From the NCBI GenBank assembly GCA_913056125.1, contig CAJXNC010000002.1, forward strand, positions 397,096 through 461,095: a DNA stretch of 64,000 bases, written 5' to 3'. The notes below the pieces were generated by a model. The model had not been told where the DNA came from and searched no databases. It saw nothing but the letters and a program-made list of their open reading frames with translations. This stretch comes from an uncultured Altererythrobacter sp. (GTDB lineage: Bacteria; Pseudomonadota; Alphaproteobacteria; Sphingomonadales; Sphingomonadaceae). How positions within the stretch are numbered: position 1 is the stretch's first letter; every line of letters begins with the position of its first letter. Positions 1 to 10,547 of this stretch are shown here, one piece after another. The position numbers and the translations under genes are program-made.

Positions 1-960
1 GGTCGAATAGGCGATGACGCGCTTGATATCCCACTGCGTCGTGCCGACCGTTGCAGCGAAGAGGCAGGTCGCGGCGCCGATAAAGGTGACGACGCCAAGC
101 GCGACCGGAGCAGCCTCGAACATGGGCGAGAGGCGGCAGACCATGAACACGCCTGCGGTCACCATGGTGGCGGCGTGGATCAGAGCGGAAACCGGCGTAG
201 GGCCTTCCATCGCGTCCGGCAACCAGGTGTGCAGGCCCAGCTGGGCGGACTTGCCCATCGCGCCGATAAACAGCAGCAGGCAAAGGATCGTCATCGTATC
301 GAGACGCATGCCCATGAAGGTGATGTGGCTGACGCCCTGCATGGCCGGGGCCGCTTCGAGAATTGCGGGAATGCTGGTCGTTTGGAACACCAGGAAGGTG
401 CCAAAAATGCCGAGCATGAAGCCAAGGTCGCCCACGCGGTTGACCACGAAGGCCTTGATCGCGGCGGCGCTGGCCGAAGGTTTCTTGAACCAGAAACCGA
501 TCAGCAGGTAGCTGGCGAGGCCCACGCCTTCCCAACCAAAGAACATCTGCACCAGGTTGTCGGCGGTCACCAGCATCAGCATGGCGAAGGTGAAGAGCGA
601 GAGATAGGCGAAGAAGCGCGGCTGGTCCGGGTCTTCCGCCATATAGCCCCAGCTATAAAGGTGGACGAGCGCGGAAACGGTGGTGATGACGACCAGCATG
701 ACCGCAGTCAGCGCGTCGACGCGCAGCGCCCAGTCGAAGCTCATGCTGCCCGACTGCACCCACTGCAGCACTGGCACGACTGTCTCGCTGCCTCCGTTGA
801 AGACCATATCGAGGAAGATCGGCCACGACAGCGCGCAGGACAGGAAAAGCCCTGCCGTGGTGATCGACTTTGCGGCAACATTGCCGAGGGCCTTGTTGCC
901 CAGCCCGGCGACGATGGCCGCAAGCAGGGGCGCGAAGACGATGATCAGGATGGGGTTCAC
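1..960 (-). CDS. nuoL: NADH-quinone oxidoreductase subunit L (partial, 3' end outside window)
   Basis: This is the large antiporter-like, proton-pumping membrane subunit of respiratory complex I. The first 320 codons are present and the frame runs off the window edge, so the C-terminal half is missing. Translation from a GTG at 960-958 gives a hydrophobic N-terminus ([20 protein letters not shown]) and the conserved proton-channel core ([17 protein letters not shown] and [20 protein letters not shown]). It starts 6 bases after the nuoK stop on the same strand, the usual nuoK-nuoL order. The open end and GTG start could hide it from simple ORF callers. Identity is near certain; the GTG start is inferred from position and the family N-terminus. 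Confidence 0.95.
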   Translation of the reverse strand, partial: MNPILIIVFAPLLAAIVAGLGNKALGNVAAKSITTAGLFLSCALSWPIFLDMVFNGGSETVVPVLQWVQSGSMSFDWALRVDALTAVMLVVITTVSALVHLYSWGYMAEDPDQPRFFAYLSLFTFAMLMLVTADNLVQMFFGWEGVGLASYLLIGFWFKKPSASAAAIKAFVVNRVGDLGFMLGIFGTFLVFQTTSIPAILEAAPAMQGVSHITFMGMRLDTMTILCLLLFIGAMGKSAQLGLHTWLPDAMEGPTPVSALIHAATMVTAGVFMVCRLSPMFEAAPVALGVVTFIGAATCLFAATVGTTQWDIKRVIAYST

Positions 961-966
961 TTGGGC

Positions 967-1272
967 TTATCCCTTCATCCGGTTGATATCGTCGACCGCG
1001 ATCGTGCCGCGGCGGCGGAAGTAGATAACCAGGATCGCCAGGCCGATGGCAGCCTCTGCAGCAGCCACGGTGAGGACGAACATCGCAAAAACCTGCCCTG
1101 TGAGATCGTTCAGGAAGGCACTGAAAGCGACCAGGTTGATATTCACGGCGAGCAGGATGAGCTCGATCGCCATCAGGATGACGATCACGTTCTTGCGGTT
1201 AAGGAAAATCCCCAGCACTCCGAGCACGAACAGGATCGAGCTCACGACAATATAGTGTTCGATGCCGATCAC
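967..1272 (-). CDS. nuoK: NADH-quinone oxidoreductase subunit K
   Basis: Small membrane subunit of complex I, 101 aa, the usual family length. It has three transmembrane helices; helix 2 carries the conserved glutamate ([20 protein letters not shown]) and helix 3 the second one ([13 protein letters not shown]). Both belong to the proton translocation path in this family. The start is a GTG whose GTGA overlaps the nuoJ stop, which implies translational coupling. nuoL follows 6 bases downstream. Confidence 0.96.
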   Translation of the reverse strand: MIGIEHYIVVSSILFVLGVLGIFLNRKNVIVILMAIELILLAVNINLVAFSAFLNDLTGQVFAMFVLTVAAAEAAIGLAILVIYFRRRGTIAVDDINRMKG

Positions 1273-1889
1273 AGCTCGACCCCCTGCCCCACTTCGGGCT
1301 TCTTCAATTCGGTGGCATCCTCTGGACGGCGGGCGACCTGCTTCGAGATGTTCTGATGGCCGCGCGCCGCGCGCTGGTCGCGATGCGTCAGCACGATCGC
1401 ACCGATCATGGAAACCAGCAGGATCACGCCCGCCATTTCAAACAGGAACAGGTACTGGCTGTAGAGAATTGCACCGATATTTTCGACATTGCTCTCGCCT
1501 GCCAAGGGCGCGGCATTGCCGAGCGGTTCGCCCAGTTCAACAACGCCAGCGCGATAGGCACCCACGCCCAACACGAGTTCCACCAGAAGGATCAGCGCAA
1601 TGGCGGCTCCCAATGGCGCGTTCTTGATGAAACCGGCACGCAATTCGGCGAAATCGATGTTGAGCATCATCACGACGAAGAGGAACAACACCGCGACCGC
1701 GCCGACATAGACGATCACCAGCAGCATGGCGATGAACTCGGCCCCGACCAGGATCATCAGGCCCGCCGCATTGAAGAAGGCGAGGATCAGCCAGAGCACC
1801 GAATGGACCGGGTTGCGGGCCAGCACGACCATCGCTCCGGAAGCGAGGACGAGCACCGCAAACAGGTAAAAGGCGAGAGTATGAATCAT
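1269..1889 (-). CDS. nuoJ: NADH-quinone oxidoreductase subunit J
   Basis: Membrane subunit of complex I, 206 aa, with about five predicted helices. The conserved segment [20 protein letters not shown], which includes the pi-bulge helix region of TM3, is present. The C-terminal tail of about 45 residues ([20 protein letters not shown]) is hydrophilic and basic, typical of alphaproteobacterial NuoJ. It begins at ATG 1889, 26 bases after the nuoI stop, and ends in a 4-base overlap with nuoK. Confidence 0.95.
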   Translation of the reverse strand: MIHTLAFYLFAVLVLASGAMVVLARNPVHSVLWLILAFFNAAGLMILVGAEFIAMLLVIVYVGAVAVLFLFVVMMLNIDFAELRAGFIKNAPLGAAIALILLVELVLGVGAYRAGVVELGEPLGNAAPLAGESNVENIGAILYSQYLFLFEMAGVILLVSMIGAIVLTHRDQRAARGHQNISKQVARRPEDATELKKPEVGQGVEL

Positions 1890-1915
1890 TGGGCCCCGTT
1901 CAGTCCGCCGCGCGC

Positions 1916-2401
1916 TTAACGATAGGGCGCATCGGCTTCAAGGTTCGCGGCAATCGCCCGCTCCCACTTGTCCCCGTTCGCCAGAAGTTTTGCCTTGTCA
2001 TAGAGCAGTTCCTCGCGCGTTTCGGTCGCGAATTCGAAGTTCGGCCCCTCGACCACTGCATCCACAGGGCACGCCTCCTGGCAAAAGCCGCAATAAATGC
2101 ACTTGGTCATGTCGATGTCGTAGCGCGTGGTCCGCCGCGATCCGTCTTCGCGCGGTTCCGCCTCGATGGTGATCGCCTGCGCCGGGCAGATCGCCTCGCA
2201 CAATTTGCAGGCAATGCAGCGTTCCTCGCCATTGGGATAGCGGCGCAGCGCATGTTCGCCGCGGAAACGCGGGCTTAGCGGGTTCTTCTCGAAGGGATAG
2301 TTGATCGTCACCTTCGGCTTGAAGAAATATTTCAGCGTCAGCATGTGGGCCTTGACGAATTCCCACAGCGTGAAGCTCTTGATGAGTTGGGCGGCGGTCA
2401 T
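1916..2401 (-). CDS. nuoI: NADH-quinone oxidoreductase subunit I (ferredoxin-like)
   Basis: Peripheral-arm subunit carrying the two 4Fe-4S clusters N6a and N6b that pass electrons to NuoB. It is 161 aa with two clear 8Fe-type motifs, [12 protein letters not shown] at about residues 62-73 and [12 protein letters not shown] at about 101-112. The start at ATG 2401 makes an ATGA overlap with the nuoH stop. A longer upstream frame exists but is only antisense or out-of-frame sequence over nuoH. The length is standard. Confidence 0.97.
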   Translation of the reverse strand: MTAAQLIKSFTLWEFVKAHMLTLKYFFKPKVTINYPFEKNPLSPRFRGEHALRRYPNGEERCIACKLCEAICPAQAITIEAEPREDGSRRTTRYDIDMTKCIYCGFCQEACPVDAVVEGPNFEFATETREELLYDKAKLLANGDKWERAIAANLEADAPYR

Positions 2402-3444
2402 GCGTAATGTCCAGTGGCCATGAGATAGCCTGAAACGGCAAAGACGAAGAACAGGCTGAGCGGCAGGAAGACCTTCCAGCCTAGGCGCATCAGCTGGTCG
2501 TAGCGATAGCGCGGTACGGTCGCCATGACCCAGCTGAAGCAGAAGAAGAAGAACACGATCTTGCCGAGCAGCCAGACGATGCCCGGCACGTAATAGAGCG
2601 GCTCCCAGTCCACCGGAGGCAGCCAGCCACCAAAGAAAAGGATGCTCATCAGCGCGCACATCAGCAGGATGTTGGCATATTCGCCGAGCCAGAAGAGCGC
2701 GAAGCTCATCGAGCTGTATTCGGTCTGGTAACCGGCGACGAGCTCGCTTTCCGCTTCGGTCAGGTCGAAAGGAACGCGCTGCGTTTCCGCCAGCGCCGAG
2801 ATGAAGAACATCACGAAGATCGGGAACAACAGGATGTTGGCGAAATAGCCATTGATGATCCAGAAATGGCTCTTCTGCGCCAGCACGATCTCGTTGAGAT
2901 TGAAGGTCCCGGCCCACAGCACCACGCAGATCATGATGAAGCCAATCGAGACTTCGTAGGAGATCATCTGCGCCGAGGCGCGCATGGCCGAGAAGAACGG
3001 GTATTTCGAGTTGGACGCCCAGCCCGAAATCACCACGCCGTACACCCCGAGCGAACTGACCGCGAAGAGGTAAAGCAGGCCGACATTGATGTCCGCCAGC
3101 ACCATATCCTCGCCGAAGGGGATCACCGCCCAGCTGAGCAGTGCCACGGTGAAGGTGAGGATCGGCGCGATCAGGAACAGGCCCTTATTCGCCGCGCTGG
3201 GAATGATGGTTTCCTGCAGGAAGACCTTCAGGCCGTCGGCGAAGCTCTGCAGCAGGCCGAAGGGGCCAACCACGTTGGGGCCGCGGCGAAGGTTGATCGC
3301 CGCCCAGACCTTGCGGTCCATATAGATGATCATGGCGACGCCGAGCATGAGCGGCAGCGCGATCAGCAGGATCCCGGCAATGGTCGCGACGAACCACGCC
3401 CATTCGTAATTCATGCCGAGGGACTGGAAGAATTCGGTCATCAT
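2398..3444 (-). CDS. nuoH: NADH-quinone oxidoreductase subunit H
   Basis: Membrane subunit forming the quinone-binding chamber with NuoB, NuoD and NuoA, 348 aa with about eight helices. Family signatures are present: [19 protein letters not shown], and the acidic loop [20 protein letters not shown] followed by GYQTEYSSM. The first ATG at 3444 overlaps the nuoG stop (ATGATGA context). The 3' end overlaps nuoI by 4 bases. Confidence 0.97.
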   Translation of the reverse strand: MMTEFFQSLGMNYEWAWFVATIAGILLIALPLMLGVAMIIYMDRKVWAAINLRRGPNVVGPFGLLQSFADGLKVFLQETIIPSAANKGLFLIAPILTFTVALLSWAVIPFGEDMVLADINVGLLYLFAVSSLGVYGVVISGWASNSKYPFFSAMRASAQMISYEVSIGFIMICVVLWAGTFNLNEIVLAQKSHFWIINGYFANILLFPIFVMFFISALAETQRVPFDLTEAESELVAGYQTEYSSMSFALFWLGEYANILLMCALMSILFFGGWLPPVDWEPLYYVPGIVWLLGKIVFFFFCFSWVMATVPRYRYDQLMRLGWKVFLPLSLFFVFAVSGYLMATGHYA

Positions 3445-5453
3445 TCCGCTGCCTCCGCCATGGTCTCGCCCAGAACCAGCTCGTTCGAGCAGCGCTGCAT
3501 CACCACGCTGGCGCGGGCGATGGGATTGGTGAGGTAGAAGTCCTTGATCGGATAGGCGATCGCGCCCGAGGGAGTGGTATCGCCCTTCACGCTCGCGGCC
3601 AGCGTACCGTAATCGGCAATCTCGCCTTCATTGGCGAGCGCAGGAACCTCGGTCGTCATGGCAGCGCGCAAATCGTCGAAGCTGTCGAAGCCGACCTCGA
3701 CCTTGAGCGCATCGGCAAGAGCACGCAGGATCGTCCAGTCCTCGCGCGCATCGCCAGGAGCGAAGACGGCCTTGTCGGCCATCTGCACGCGCCCTTCCGT
3801 GTTCACATAGGTGCCGGGCTTCTCGGTATAGGCGGCAGCAGGCAGGATGATGTCCGCCGCATGCGCGCCCTTGTCGCCGTGATGACCGATATAGACTTTC
3901 AGCGCGTCCTCGAACTGGCTGAAATCGACCTCGTCCGCACCGAGCGCCAGGACAACCTTGGGCTTGGCCGCCACGATGTCCTTGATGCCGCCTTCCTGCG
4001 CGAAGCCGAGCATGACGGCTCCCATGCGCGCAGCAGCCATGTGCAGCGCGTTGAAGCCGTTCCAACCGTCCTTCACCATGTTGAAATCATGGGCAATCTT
4101 CACCGCTGCGGCATGGCCGCCCATGGCGAAACCCGCACCGCCGAGGATGATTGCGGGCTTCTCGGCCGCCTTGAGCGCATCGACTGCTTCGGCAGGAAGG
4201 TTGGAAAGGACGGAAACGTCTTCACCAAGGAAGGTCGCCGGATAGGTGGTTTCCCATTCGGGACCGACAACGAAGACCTTGGCGCCATTCTTGACCGCCT
4301 TGCGCAGGCGGACATTGACCAGCGGGGCTTCCCAGCGAACCATCGAACCGACGATCAGGATAGCGTCTGCCTGCTCGATCCCGGCGAAAGTGCTGTTGAA
4401 GTTGATCGCCGCGAGGTTGGACACGTCGTAATCCATGCCCGTCTGGCGACTTTCGACCAGCGAGGAACCACAGGCCTTGAGCAGCGCCTTGGCCGCGAAC
4501 ATGGTCTCGCAATCCACCATGTCGCCGGCAATGGCAGCGATAGCCTTGCCCGGTTTGGCAGCAGCGATCTTCTTGAACGCCTCGTCCCAGCTCGCCTCAG
4601 ACAGTTTGCCGCGCTTGCGGATCCACACCTTGTCCAGACGGCGGCGTGTCAGGCCTTCGACCTGGTAGCGCGCCTTGTCGGAAATCCATTCCTCGTTCAC
4701 GTCGTCATTGATGCGCGGGAGGGCGCGGAGCACTTCGCGTCCGCGGCTGTCGATACGGATGTTCGAACCGACTGCATCCGATACGTCGATCGAGAGGGTC
4801 TTCTTCAACTCCCACGGACGTGCTTCATAGGCATAAGGTCCGCTGGTGAGCGCGCCGACCGGGCACAGATCGATCACATTGGCCGAAAGCTCATGCTTCG
4901 CCGCATGTTCGAGATAGGTGGTGATCTGCATGTCCTCGCCGCGATAGAGCGCGCCGATTTCATCCGCGCCGGCGATCTCCTCGGAGAAGCGGACACAACG
5001 CGTGCAATGGATGCAGCGGGTCATGATCGTCTTGATCAGCGGGCCCATATATTTCTCGGTCACCGCACGCTTGTTCTCGTGATAGCGCGAGGCGCCGCGA
5101 CCATAGGCCATGGCCTGGTCCTGCAAATCGCATTCGCCGCCCTGGTCGCAGATCGGGCAATCGAGTGGGTGGTTGATGAGAAGGAATTCCATCACGCCTT
5201 CGCGCGCCTTCTTCACCATCTCGCTATCGGTGCGGATTTCCTGTCCCTCGCCCACCGGCAGCGCGCAGCTGGCCTGCGGCTTGGGCGGCCCGGGCTTCAC
5301 TTCCACCAGGCACATCCGGCAATTACCGGCGATACTTAAGCGTTCGTGGTAACAGAAACGCGGGATTTCCTTACCCGCGAGTTCGCACGCCTGCAGCACG
5401 GTGGCGCCAGCGGGAACTTCGATTTCCTGTCCGTCGACTGTAACCTTGGGCAT
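3441..5453 (-). CDS. nuoG: NADH-quinone oxidoreductase subunit G
   Basis: Iron-sulfur subunit of the complex I electron-input module, 670 aa. The N-terminal 2Fe-2S ferredoxin domain has cysteines at [15 protein letters not shown] and CRMCLVEV. The His-Cys motif ([18 protein letters not shown]) and 4Fe-4S motif ([14 protein letters not shown]) follow, then a molybdopterin-oxidoreductase-like domain. The chosen start, [16 protein letters not shown] at ATG 5453, shares its first bases with the stop of the upstream gene (TAATG). The 32-residue in-frame upstream extension is rejected because it overlaps that gene. The length matches alphaproteobacterial NuoG. Confidence 0.96.
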   Translation of the reverse strand: MPKVTVDGQEIEVPAGATVLQACELAGKEIPRFCYHERLSIAGNCRMCLVEVKPGPPKPQASCALPVGEGQEIRTDSEMVKKAREGVMEFLLINHPLDCPICDQGGECDLQDQAMAYGRGASRYHENKRAVTEKYMGPLIKTIMTRCIHCTRCVRFSEEIAGADEIGALYRGEDMQITTYLEHAAKHELSANVIDLCPVGALTSGPYAYEARPWELKKTLSIDVSDAVGSNIRIDSRGREVLRALPRINDDVNEEWISDKARYQVEGLTRRRLDKVWIRKRGKLSEASWDEAFKKIAAAKPGKAIAAIAGDMVDCETMFAAKALLKACGSSLVESRQTGMDYDVSNLAAINFNSTFAGIEQADAILIVGSMVRWEAPLVNVRLRKAVKNGAKVFVVGPEWETTYPATFLGEDVSVLSNLPAEAVDALKAAEKPAIILGGAGFAMGGHAAAVKIAHDFNMVKDGWNGFNALHMAAARMGAVMLGFAQEGGIKDIVAAKPKVVLALGADEVDFSQFEDALKVYIGHHGDKGAHAADIILPAAAYTEKPGTYVNTEGRVQMADKAVFAPGDAREDWTILRALADALKVEVGFDSFDDLRAAMTTEVPALANEGEIADYGTLAASVKGDTTPSGAIAYPIKDFYLTNPIARASVVMQRCSNELVLGETMAEAAE

Positions 5454-6793
5454 TACGAATTTTCCCACACGAGCGGATATACTTCCGTCATCATTGAACC
5501 GCGCACCATTGCCGCCTGGAAAGGCGCCGTGGGAGCACAACTCTCCCAAGCCCCTCGCATGGCTTCGACTGCGGCTGTCTCTTCTTCCGAACCCGGCTCA
5601 ACGCCGACCATTGCGTCAAGCGCATTGGCCACTTCCGGATCGCGGGCAAGCACACACAGCCCCAGGCTGGTGACCTCGAAGTCTTCCGGCAGCGCGGATG
5701 CAAGCGATACGCCATTCTGCTGGTAAAGCTCTTCGGCCATGAAGCCGACCACGACCATCCGCGAAATGTAGGTCTGGCGCGTCAGGCAGGTCAGGTTTTC
5801 CTGCATGATCGCGTCGAACTGGCCGTCACTGGCAATATTCACCGTGCCGCTATCGAGCATGGCCAGGGATTGCTCGGTACTGTTCTCCAGCACGCAATGG
5901 GCAATGCGGCGCAATTCGGCACGTTCGCCCGGATCGCTCATCGGATCGGCAGGAGCCGCAACCTGAGTCGGTGCACGTTGCGTCTCGGCGATCTCGGTAC
6001 CTTCGGGCGGCGGCGGGCTACTGTGGTTGGAAGCGTGCCACAGCGCTTCGCCGATCCAGACCCGCAGCGTGTCCGGATTGATTTCGACGCGCTGGCCCTG
6101 CGGCAGGCAGGGTTGCACGGCGGGCACCAACGTATTGATCACGGCCATTTCTTCTTCGGAACCGGCCGTGGTGCGGAACAGGTAATCCGCAGTGAAGGGA
6201 TCGGCGGCGACCAGGCAATCGGCAAGGTTCATGGCCACGGCAATGCCGGGATTGTCAGAGGAAAGCGGATAGGTCCGTTCGTCGATCACATAGCCCGCCT
6301 GCAACCATTCGGGACCGTCGGGATAACGGTCTAGATAAGCTTGCTCGATAAACCAGCGGCGCAGGCCGAATGCGGTCCAGCTCAGCTGGACACCCGTATT
6401 GAAGGAATTGGCGACCCGGCGCAGGCAGTCCTGGAAGCCGTAAATGCGCGATGCGCGGTCATTTTCCAGATCGAGCTGCTGGAAGCTCTGGATTCCGTAA
6501 TCGGTGCGCGACAGGAAATCGAGAGCACCTTCGTTCGAGCGGTTGTAGATGCAGCGGGTGAAGCGCCCCATCATCTGGCGACTGCGCTCGCGCGTGGCCG
6601 AGCCGACCTCCCCGCGATAGGGATTGATCAGCGAGGTCGGGAACTGTCGATTGCGGCGGATCCGCGAATTGAGCGGCGTGTAGTCGTTATCATTGCTCTG
6701 CGCATGGGCAGGAGTGGCCACGATCGCGGTGATCGCGGCAGGGCCCGGAAGGGCAAGCGCCAGGGCGCAAAAGGCTGCTACCAGCCTCTTCAC
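5453..6793 (-). CDS. Secreted four-repeat cysteine-rich protein inserted between nuoF and nuoG
   Basis: Unrecognised family, 446 aa from a GTG start. It has a Sec-type signal peptide (residues 1-32, ending ATPAHAQ), so it should act in the periplasm, away from the NuoF and NuoG active module in the cytoplasm. I see four tandem modules of roughly 65-105 aa, each with one cysteine pair: Cys81/123, 193/229, 300/336 and 380/419. The spacing inside pairs is 41, 35, 35 and 38 residues, followed each time by an aromatic or hydrophobic helix-like stretch. A proline-rich linker ([10 protein letters not shown]) lies between modules 2 and 3. The gene overlaps nuoF by 4 bases (GTGA) and meets nuoG through TAATG, so it is a true member of the operon. 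Its function is unknown; an envelope role co-expressed with complex I is inference. Confidence 0.85.
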   Translation of the reverse strand: MKRLVAAFCALALALPGPAAITAIVATPAHAQSNDNDYTPLNSRIRRNRQFPTSLINPYRGEVGSATRERSRQMMGRFTRCIYNRSNEGALDFLSRTDYGIQSFQQLDLENDRASRIYGFQDCLRRVANSFNTGVQLSWTAFGLRRWFIEQAYLDRYPDGPEWLQAGYVIDERTYPLSSDNPGIAVAMNLADCLVAADPFTADYLFRTTAGSEEEMAVINTLVPAVQPCLPQGQRVEINPDTLRVWIGEALWHASNHSSPPPPEGTEIAETQRAPTQVAAPADPMSDPGERAELRRIAHCVLENSTEQSLAMLDSGTVNIASDGQFDAIMQENLTCLTRQTYISRMVVVGFMAEELYQQNGVSLASALPEDFEVTSLGLCVLARDPEVANALDAMVGVEPGSEEETAAVEAMRGAWESCAPTAPFQAAMVRGSMMTEVYPLVWENS

Positions 6794-8082
6794 TCGGCAG
6801 CCTCCTGCATGGCGGCCCGACGTTCGGCGATACGGCGCTCGAGTTCCGGGCGGAAATGCCTGAGCAGGCCCTGGATCGGCCATGCAGCGGCATCGCCCAG
6901 CGCGCAAATCGTGTGTCCTTCGACCTGTTTGGTCACCTGGAACAGCATGTCGATCTCTTCAGGCTCGGCATCGCCGGTCTCGAGGCGCTTCATCACGCGC
7001 CACATCCAGCCCGTGCCTTCGCGGCAGGGCGTGCACTGGCCACAGCTCTCATGCTTGTAGAAGTAGGAGAGACGGCTGATCGCGCGGACAATGTCGGTGG
7101 ACTTGTCCATCACGATGACGCCCGCCGTACCGAGGCCGGAGCCAAGCTCTTTCAGCCCGTCAAAATCCATATGGGCGTGGCGGATCTGCTCGGCCGGGAC
7201 CAGCGGAACCGAGGAACCGCCCGGGATCACGGCGAGGAGGTTATCCCAGCCACCGGTGATACCGCCGCAATGCTTTTCGATGAGCTCCTCGAAAGTGATG
7301 CTCATCGCTTCCTCGACCACGCAGGGCTTGTTCACATGCCCGCTGATCTGGAAAAGCTTGGTGCCCTTGTTGTTCTCGCGCCCGAATGAACTGAACCAGC
7401 TCGCGCCGCGGCGCAGGATCGTCGGGACAACGGCGATGGACTCGACATTGTTGACCGTGGTTGGACAGCCATAAAGGCCCGCACCTGCCGGGAATGGCGG
7501 CTTGAGGCGGGGTTGCCCCTTCTTCCCTTCGAGGCTCTCGATCATGGCGGTCTCTTCGCCGCAGATGTAGGCGCCGGCACCGCGATGCATGAAAACATCG
7601 AAATCATAGCCGGTGCCAGCGGCATTCTTGCCCACCAGCCCGGCTTCGTACGCCTCGTCGATCGCGGCCTGGAGCGTCTCCGCCTCGCGGATGTATTCGC
7701 CGCGGATGTAAATATAGGCGGCCCGCGCACGCATGGCGTAGCCAGCACACAGCGCGCCTTCGATCAGCTTGTGCGGATCGTGGCGGATAATCTCGCGGTC
7801 CTTGCACGAACCCGGCTCGGATTCGTCGGCATTGATGACCAGGAAGCTCGGGCGGCCATCCTTGCTTTCCTTGGGCATGAAGCTCCACTTCATACCTGTG
7901 GGGAAGCCCGCACCGCCACGACCACGCAATCCGCTGGCCTTGATCTCCTCGATAATGTCGTCCTGCGACTTCGAAAGGAGGTCCTTGGTATTGTCCCAGT
8001 CCCCGCGCTGTTTCGCAGCGTCGAGGTTCCACGGCTGGAAGCCGTAGACATTGGTGAAGATGCGATCCTTGTCCTCAAGCAT
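6790..8082 (-). CDS. nuoF: NADH-quinone oxidoreductase subunit F
   Basis: NADH-binding, FMN-binding subunit of complex I, 430 aa. The NADH site ([16 protein letters not shown]), the FMN region ([14 protein letters not shown] and [19 protein letters not shown]) and the C-terminal 4Fe-4S N3 cluster ([16 protein letters not shown]) are all intact. The start is taken at ATG 8082 ([14 protein letters not shown]), which matches the usual N-terminus; a GTG at 8091 in the same frame is the alternative. It overlaps the small upstream membrane gene by 8 bases and the downstream secreted-protein gene by 4. Confidence 0.96.
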   Translation of the reverse strand: MLEDKDRIFTNVYGFQPWNLDAAKQRGDWDNTKDLLSKSQDDIIEEIKASGLRGRGGAGFPTGMKWSFMPKESKDGRPSFLVINADESEPGSCKDREIIRHDPHKLIEGALCAGYAMRARAAYIYIRGEYIREAETLQAAIDEAYEAGLVGKNAAGTGYDFDVFMHRGAGAYICGEETAMIESLEGKKGQPRLKPPFPAGAGLYGCPTTVNNVESIAVVPTILRRGASWFSSFGRENNKGTKLFQISGHVNKPCVVEEAMSITFEELIEKHCGGITGGWDNLLAVIPGGSSVPLVPAEQIRHAHMDFDGLKELGSGLGTAGVIVMDKSTDIVRAISRLSYFYKHESCGQCTPCREGTGWMWRVMKRLETGDAEPEEIDMLFQVTKQVEGHTICALGDAAAWPIQGLLRHFRPELERRIAERRAAMQEAAE

Positions 8083-8251
8083 CGTCGCCACCCTTCTTCT
8101 TGATCATGCTGCCCTGCTTCAGGCCCAGCGCGCCGAGCATCAGGCCGAAGACGATAAAGGCCACGCCGGTTACATTGCCGTTGGAGAGCGAATAACCGCC
8201 CGCAACAAGCGACAGGAGAGCACCGAACAGCAGCGAATAGACGCCTACCAT
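8075..8251 (-). CDS. Small two-helix membrane protein between nuoE and nuoF
   Basis: A 58-aa protein with two hydrophobic segments ([19 protein letters not shown] and [18 protein letters not shown]) and a short Lys-rich cytoplasmic-looking tail (KKKGGDD). No family is recognised. It starts at ATG 8251 sharing one base with the nuoE stop (TGATG); GTG 8254 would give a GTGA overlap instead. It overlaps the nuoF start by 8 bases. The tight overlaps on both sides and the clear hydropathy argue that it is real and co-translated with complex I. A role as accessory or assembly protein is inference. Confidence 0.75.
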   Translation of the reverse strand: MVGVYSLLFGALLSLVAGGYSLSNGNVTGVAFIVFGLMLGALGLKQGSMIKKKGGDDA

Positions 8252-8919
8252 CACCAATCCCCCCGGTAATCGTGGTTCTCGGTGACCATTTCCGTGAGCG
8301 AGGTCGGCCCGCCAGCGGGTTCGCTGGTATGCCGGCCCGGCTCCTGCGTGCCAGCCTTGGGTGTCTCGCCCGCAGCCAGCGCATCGAGCACGACATCGAG
8401 CCGCTCGGCGGTCAAATCCTCGTAATTGTCGTCATTGATCTGGACCATCGGCGCAGTGGCGCAATTGCCCATGCATTCGACCTCGGTGAAGGACCACAGC
8501 CCGTCATCCGAAACATGCCCGGCCTTCATGCCGCGCTTCTTGCAGGCGGCGATGATATCGTCCGACCCACGCAGCATGCATGGCGTGGTACCGCAGACCT
8601 GAACGTGGAATTTTCCGACCGGAGCGAGGTTGTACATGGTGTAAAAGGTCGCGACCTCGAGCACGCGAATGATCGGCATGCCGAGGTAGTCGGCGACATA
8701 TTCCATCACCGGGAGAGGCAGCCAGCCCTGCGTATCCGTATCCGCACCGACCTGCCGCTGGGCAAGGTCGAGCAGCGGCATCACCGCGCTTTTCTGGCGG
8801 CCTTCCGGATATTTGGCGATGTGCTTGTCAGCTTTCGCCTTGTTCTCCGCCGTGAAGGCGAAGCTGCCCCAGCGCTCGCGCAGCTCGGGCGTATCGGGGG
8901 CGATTTCACGAGCGGCCAT
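8251..8919 (-). CDS. nuoE: NADH-quinone oxidoreductase subunit E
   Basis: Thioredoxin-fold subunit holding the 2Fe-2S cluster N1a next to NuoF, 222 aa. The cluster ligands are in VCGTTPCMLRG and VECMGNCATAPM, with spacing typical of the 24-kDa family. The C-terminal extension of about 45 residues after the domain (ETPKAGTQEPGRHTSEPAGG) is Pro/Gly-rich and probably disordered, as in other alphaproteobacteria. The start at ATG 8919 lies inside the last 14 bases of the upstream small gene. Confidence 0.96.
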   Translation of the reverse strand: MAAREIAPDTPELRERWGSFAFTAENKAKADKHIAKYPEGRQKSAVMPLLDLAQRQVGADTDTQGWLPLPVMEYVADYLGMPIIRVLEVATFYTMYNLAPVGKFHVQVCGTTPCMLRGSDDIIAACKKRGMKAGHVSDDGLWSFTEVECMGNCATAPMVQINDDNYEDLTAERLDVVLDALAAGETPKAGTQEPGRHTSEPAGGPTSLTEMVTENHDYRGDW

Positions 8920-9118
8920 ATGCCCTCCCCACCCATTTGAAATAATAGACGATCAAGGCGGTACCTGCGGCAAAGGTTGCAAGGCCGAGCACCCAGCCAT
9001 CCCAGGAAGTCATCGGCGCAGCGGTCAGGTAATCGACGACACCCACCACGAGGATCGCGACCCAGAAATTGAGCGCGACCAGCCCCATGCCGGTAAATAT
9101 CTTCGCGGAGCGGCTCAT
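8906..9118 (-). CDS. Small two-helix membrane protein B between nuoD and nuoE
   Basis: A 70-aa protein with two predicted transmembrane helices (GLVALNFWVAILVVGVVDYL and VLGLATFAAGTALIVYYF), separated by a short loop containing TSWDGW. The tail is basic. It begins at ATG 9118 in an ATGA overlap with the preceding small gene and ends 14 bases inside nuoE. No known family is recognised. Its placement inside the overlapping complex I operon supports expression and suggests a membrane-arm-linked or assembly role (inference). Confidence 0.72.
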   Translation of the reverse strand: MSRSAKIFTGMGLVALNFWVAILVVGVVDYLTAAPMTSWDGWVLGLATFAAGTALIVYYFKWVGRAYGRS

Positions 9119-9336
9119 GCCCTAAGCTCCTTCAAACCTGCGTAGGCGAGGTCGATGATCAAGCCCACACCAAGAACTGCGGTCACAAATATGGAGACAA
9201 AGGCCCAGAAGAAGCCTGCACCTTTACTCAACCCGATCCAGTCTGCGACTGCGTCATATGCGTAGAAATCAAACAGCAGCATTCCCGCCAATGCAGCGGT
9301 CAGGCAAATAATATATCGGGGTGATCTGGACTTCAC
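9115..9336 (-). CDS. Small membrane protein A between nuoD and nuoE
   Basis: A 73-aa protein from a GTG start at 9336 that overlaps the nuoD stop (GTGA). There are two hydrophobic segments, one near the N-terminus ([18 protein letters not shown]) and one near the C-terminus ([20 protein letters not shown]). It lies directly before small protein B, overlapping by 4 bases. No family is recognised. Adjacent small genes of the same architecture could be an old duplication, but I see no convincing residue-level similarity between them. Confidence 0.7.
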   Translation of the reverse strand: MKSRSPRYIICLTAALAGMLLFDFYAYDAVADWIGLSKGAGFFWAFVSIFVTAVLGVGLIIDLAYAGLKELRA

Positions 9337-10547
9337 CGATCACACTCCCCGAAAACGACGTCGATCGCGCCGAGGATGGCGGTGGCATCGGGCAGCATGT
9401 GGCCCTTGCACATCATGTCCATCGCCTGGAGGTGACTGAACGCAGTCGGACGGATCTTGCAGCGATACGGCTTGTTCGAGCCGTCGCTGACCAGATAGAC
9501 GCCGAATTCGCCCTTCGGGCTCTCGGTGGCGACATAGACTTCGCCCGCCGGAACATGGAAGCCCTCTGTGTAGAGCTTGAAGTGGTGGATCAGCGCTTCC
9601 ATCGACTGCTTCATCTCGCCGCGCTTGGGCGGGGAAACCTTGCGATCGAGGCTGGCGATCGGCCCTTCGGGCATCTCGGCCAGGCACTGCTTGATGATCT
9701 TCGCGCTCTGGTAGACTTCCTGCACACGGACCATGAAACGGTCATAGCAATCGGAATTCGTGCCAACCGGAATCTCGAAATCCATGCGGTCATAGACTTC
9801 GTAAGGCTGGCTCTTGCGGATATCCCACGGAATGCCTGCTGCGCGGATCATCGGGCCGGAGAAACCCCAGGCAATCGCATCTTCCTTGGACACAACGGCA
9901 ATATCGACATTGCGTTGCTTGAAGATGCGGTTGTCCATGACAAGGCTCATCGCATCGCCGAACAGTTCGGGCAGGCGGTTATCGACCCAGTCACCGATAT
10001 CGGTCAGCAGCTTGAGCGGAACATCCTGGTGCACGCCGCCCGGACGCAGATAGGCATGGTGCATGCGCGCACCGGACATACGCTCGAAGAAATTCATGCA
10101 GTCTTCGCGCAGCTCGAACACCCACAGGTTCGGAGTCATCGCCCCCACGTCCATGACGTGTGCGCCGATATTGAGCATGTGATTGCAGATGCGCGTCAGC
10201 TCGGCGAACAGCACGCGCAGGTACTGCGCGCGTTCTGGCACCTCGACATTGAGCAGCTTCTCGATCGCCAGCACGTAGGAGTGCTCCATGGCAAGCGGCG
10301 AGCAATAGTCGAGCCGATCAAAGTAAGGCAGTGCCTGCAAATAGGTCTTGTATTCGATCAGCTTCTCGGTGCCGCGATGGAGCAGGCCGACATGCGGGTC
10401 GATACGCTCGATGATCTCGCCATCGAGCTCCATGACCATGCGCAGCACGCCATGCGCTGCCGGGTGCTGCGGCCCGAAATTGATCGTGTAATTGGTGATT
10501 TCTTCGCCAGTGGTGGTCGGCGAGCTATCGAGTTGCATCTCGCTCAT
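9333..10547 (-). CDS. nuoD: NADH-quinone oxidoreductase subunit D
   Basis: 49-kDa-type subunit of complex I at the quinone site, 404 aa. Recognisable segments are the N-terminal hairpin [20 protein letters not shown] with the conserved quinone-site His, the central [15 protein letters not shown], and the C-terminal DVVFGECDR typical of the family. The start at ATG 10547 overlaps the nuoC stop (ATGA). Length and order after nuoC are standard. Confidence 0.97.
   Translation of the reverse strand: MSEMQLDSSPTTTGEEITNYTINFGPQHPAAHGVLRMVMELDGEIIERIDPHVGLLHRGTEKLIEYKTYLQALPYFDRLDYCSPLAMEHSYVLAIEKLLNVEVPERAQYLRVLFAELTRICNHMLNIGAHVMDVGAMTPNLWVFELREDCMNFFERMSGARMHHAYLRPGGVHQDVPLKLLTDIGDWVDNRLPELFGDAMSLVMDNRIFKQRNVDIAVVSKEDAIAWGFSGPMIRAAGIPWDIRKSQPYEVYDRMDFEIPVGTNSDCYDRFMVRVQEVYQSAKIIKQCLAEMPEGPIASLDRKVSPPKRGEMKQSMEALIHHFKLYTEGFHVPAGEVYVATESPKGEFGVYLVSDGSNKPYRCKIRPTAFSHLQAMDMMCKGHMLPDATAILGAIDVVFGECDR

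Noticed and set aside
175..1356. A 393-codon plus-strand frame over nuoL, nuoK and nuoJ
   Set aside because: It is antisense to three highly conserved complex I genes, and the product is rich in His, Asp and Gln with no domain, as expected for high-GC shadow frames.
3861..5339. A 492-codon plus-strand frame over nuoG
   Set aside because: Antisense shadow of nuoG with no ribosome-binding site and no recognisable domain.
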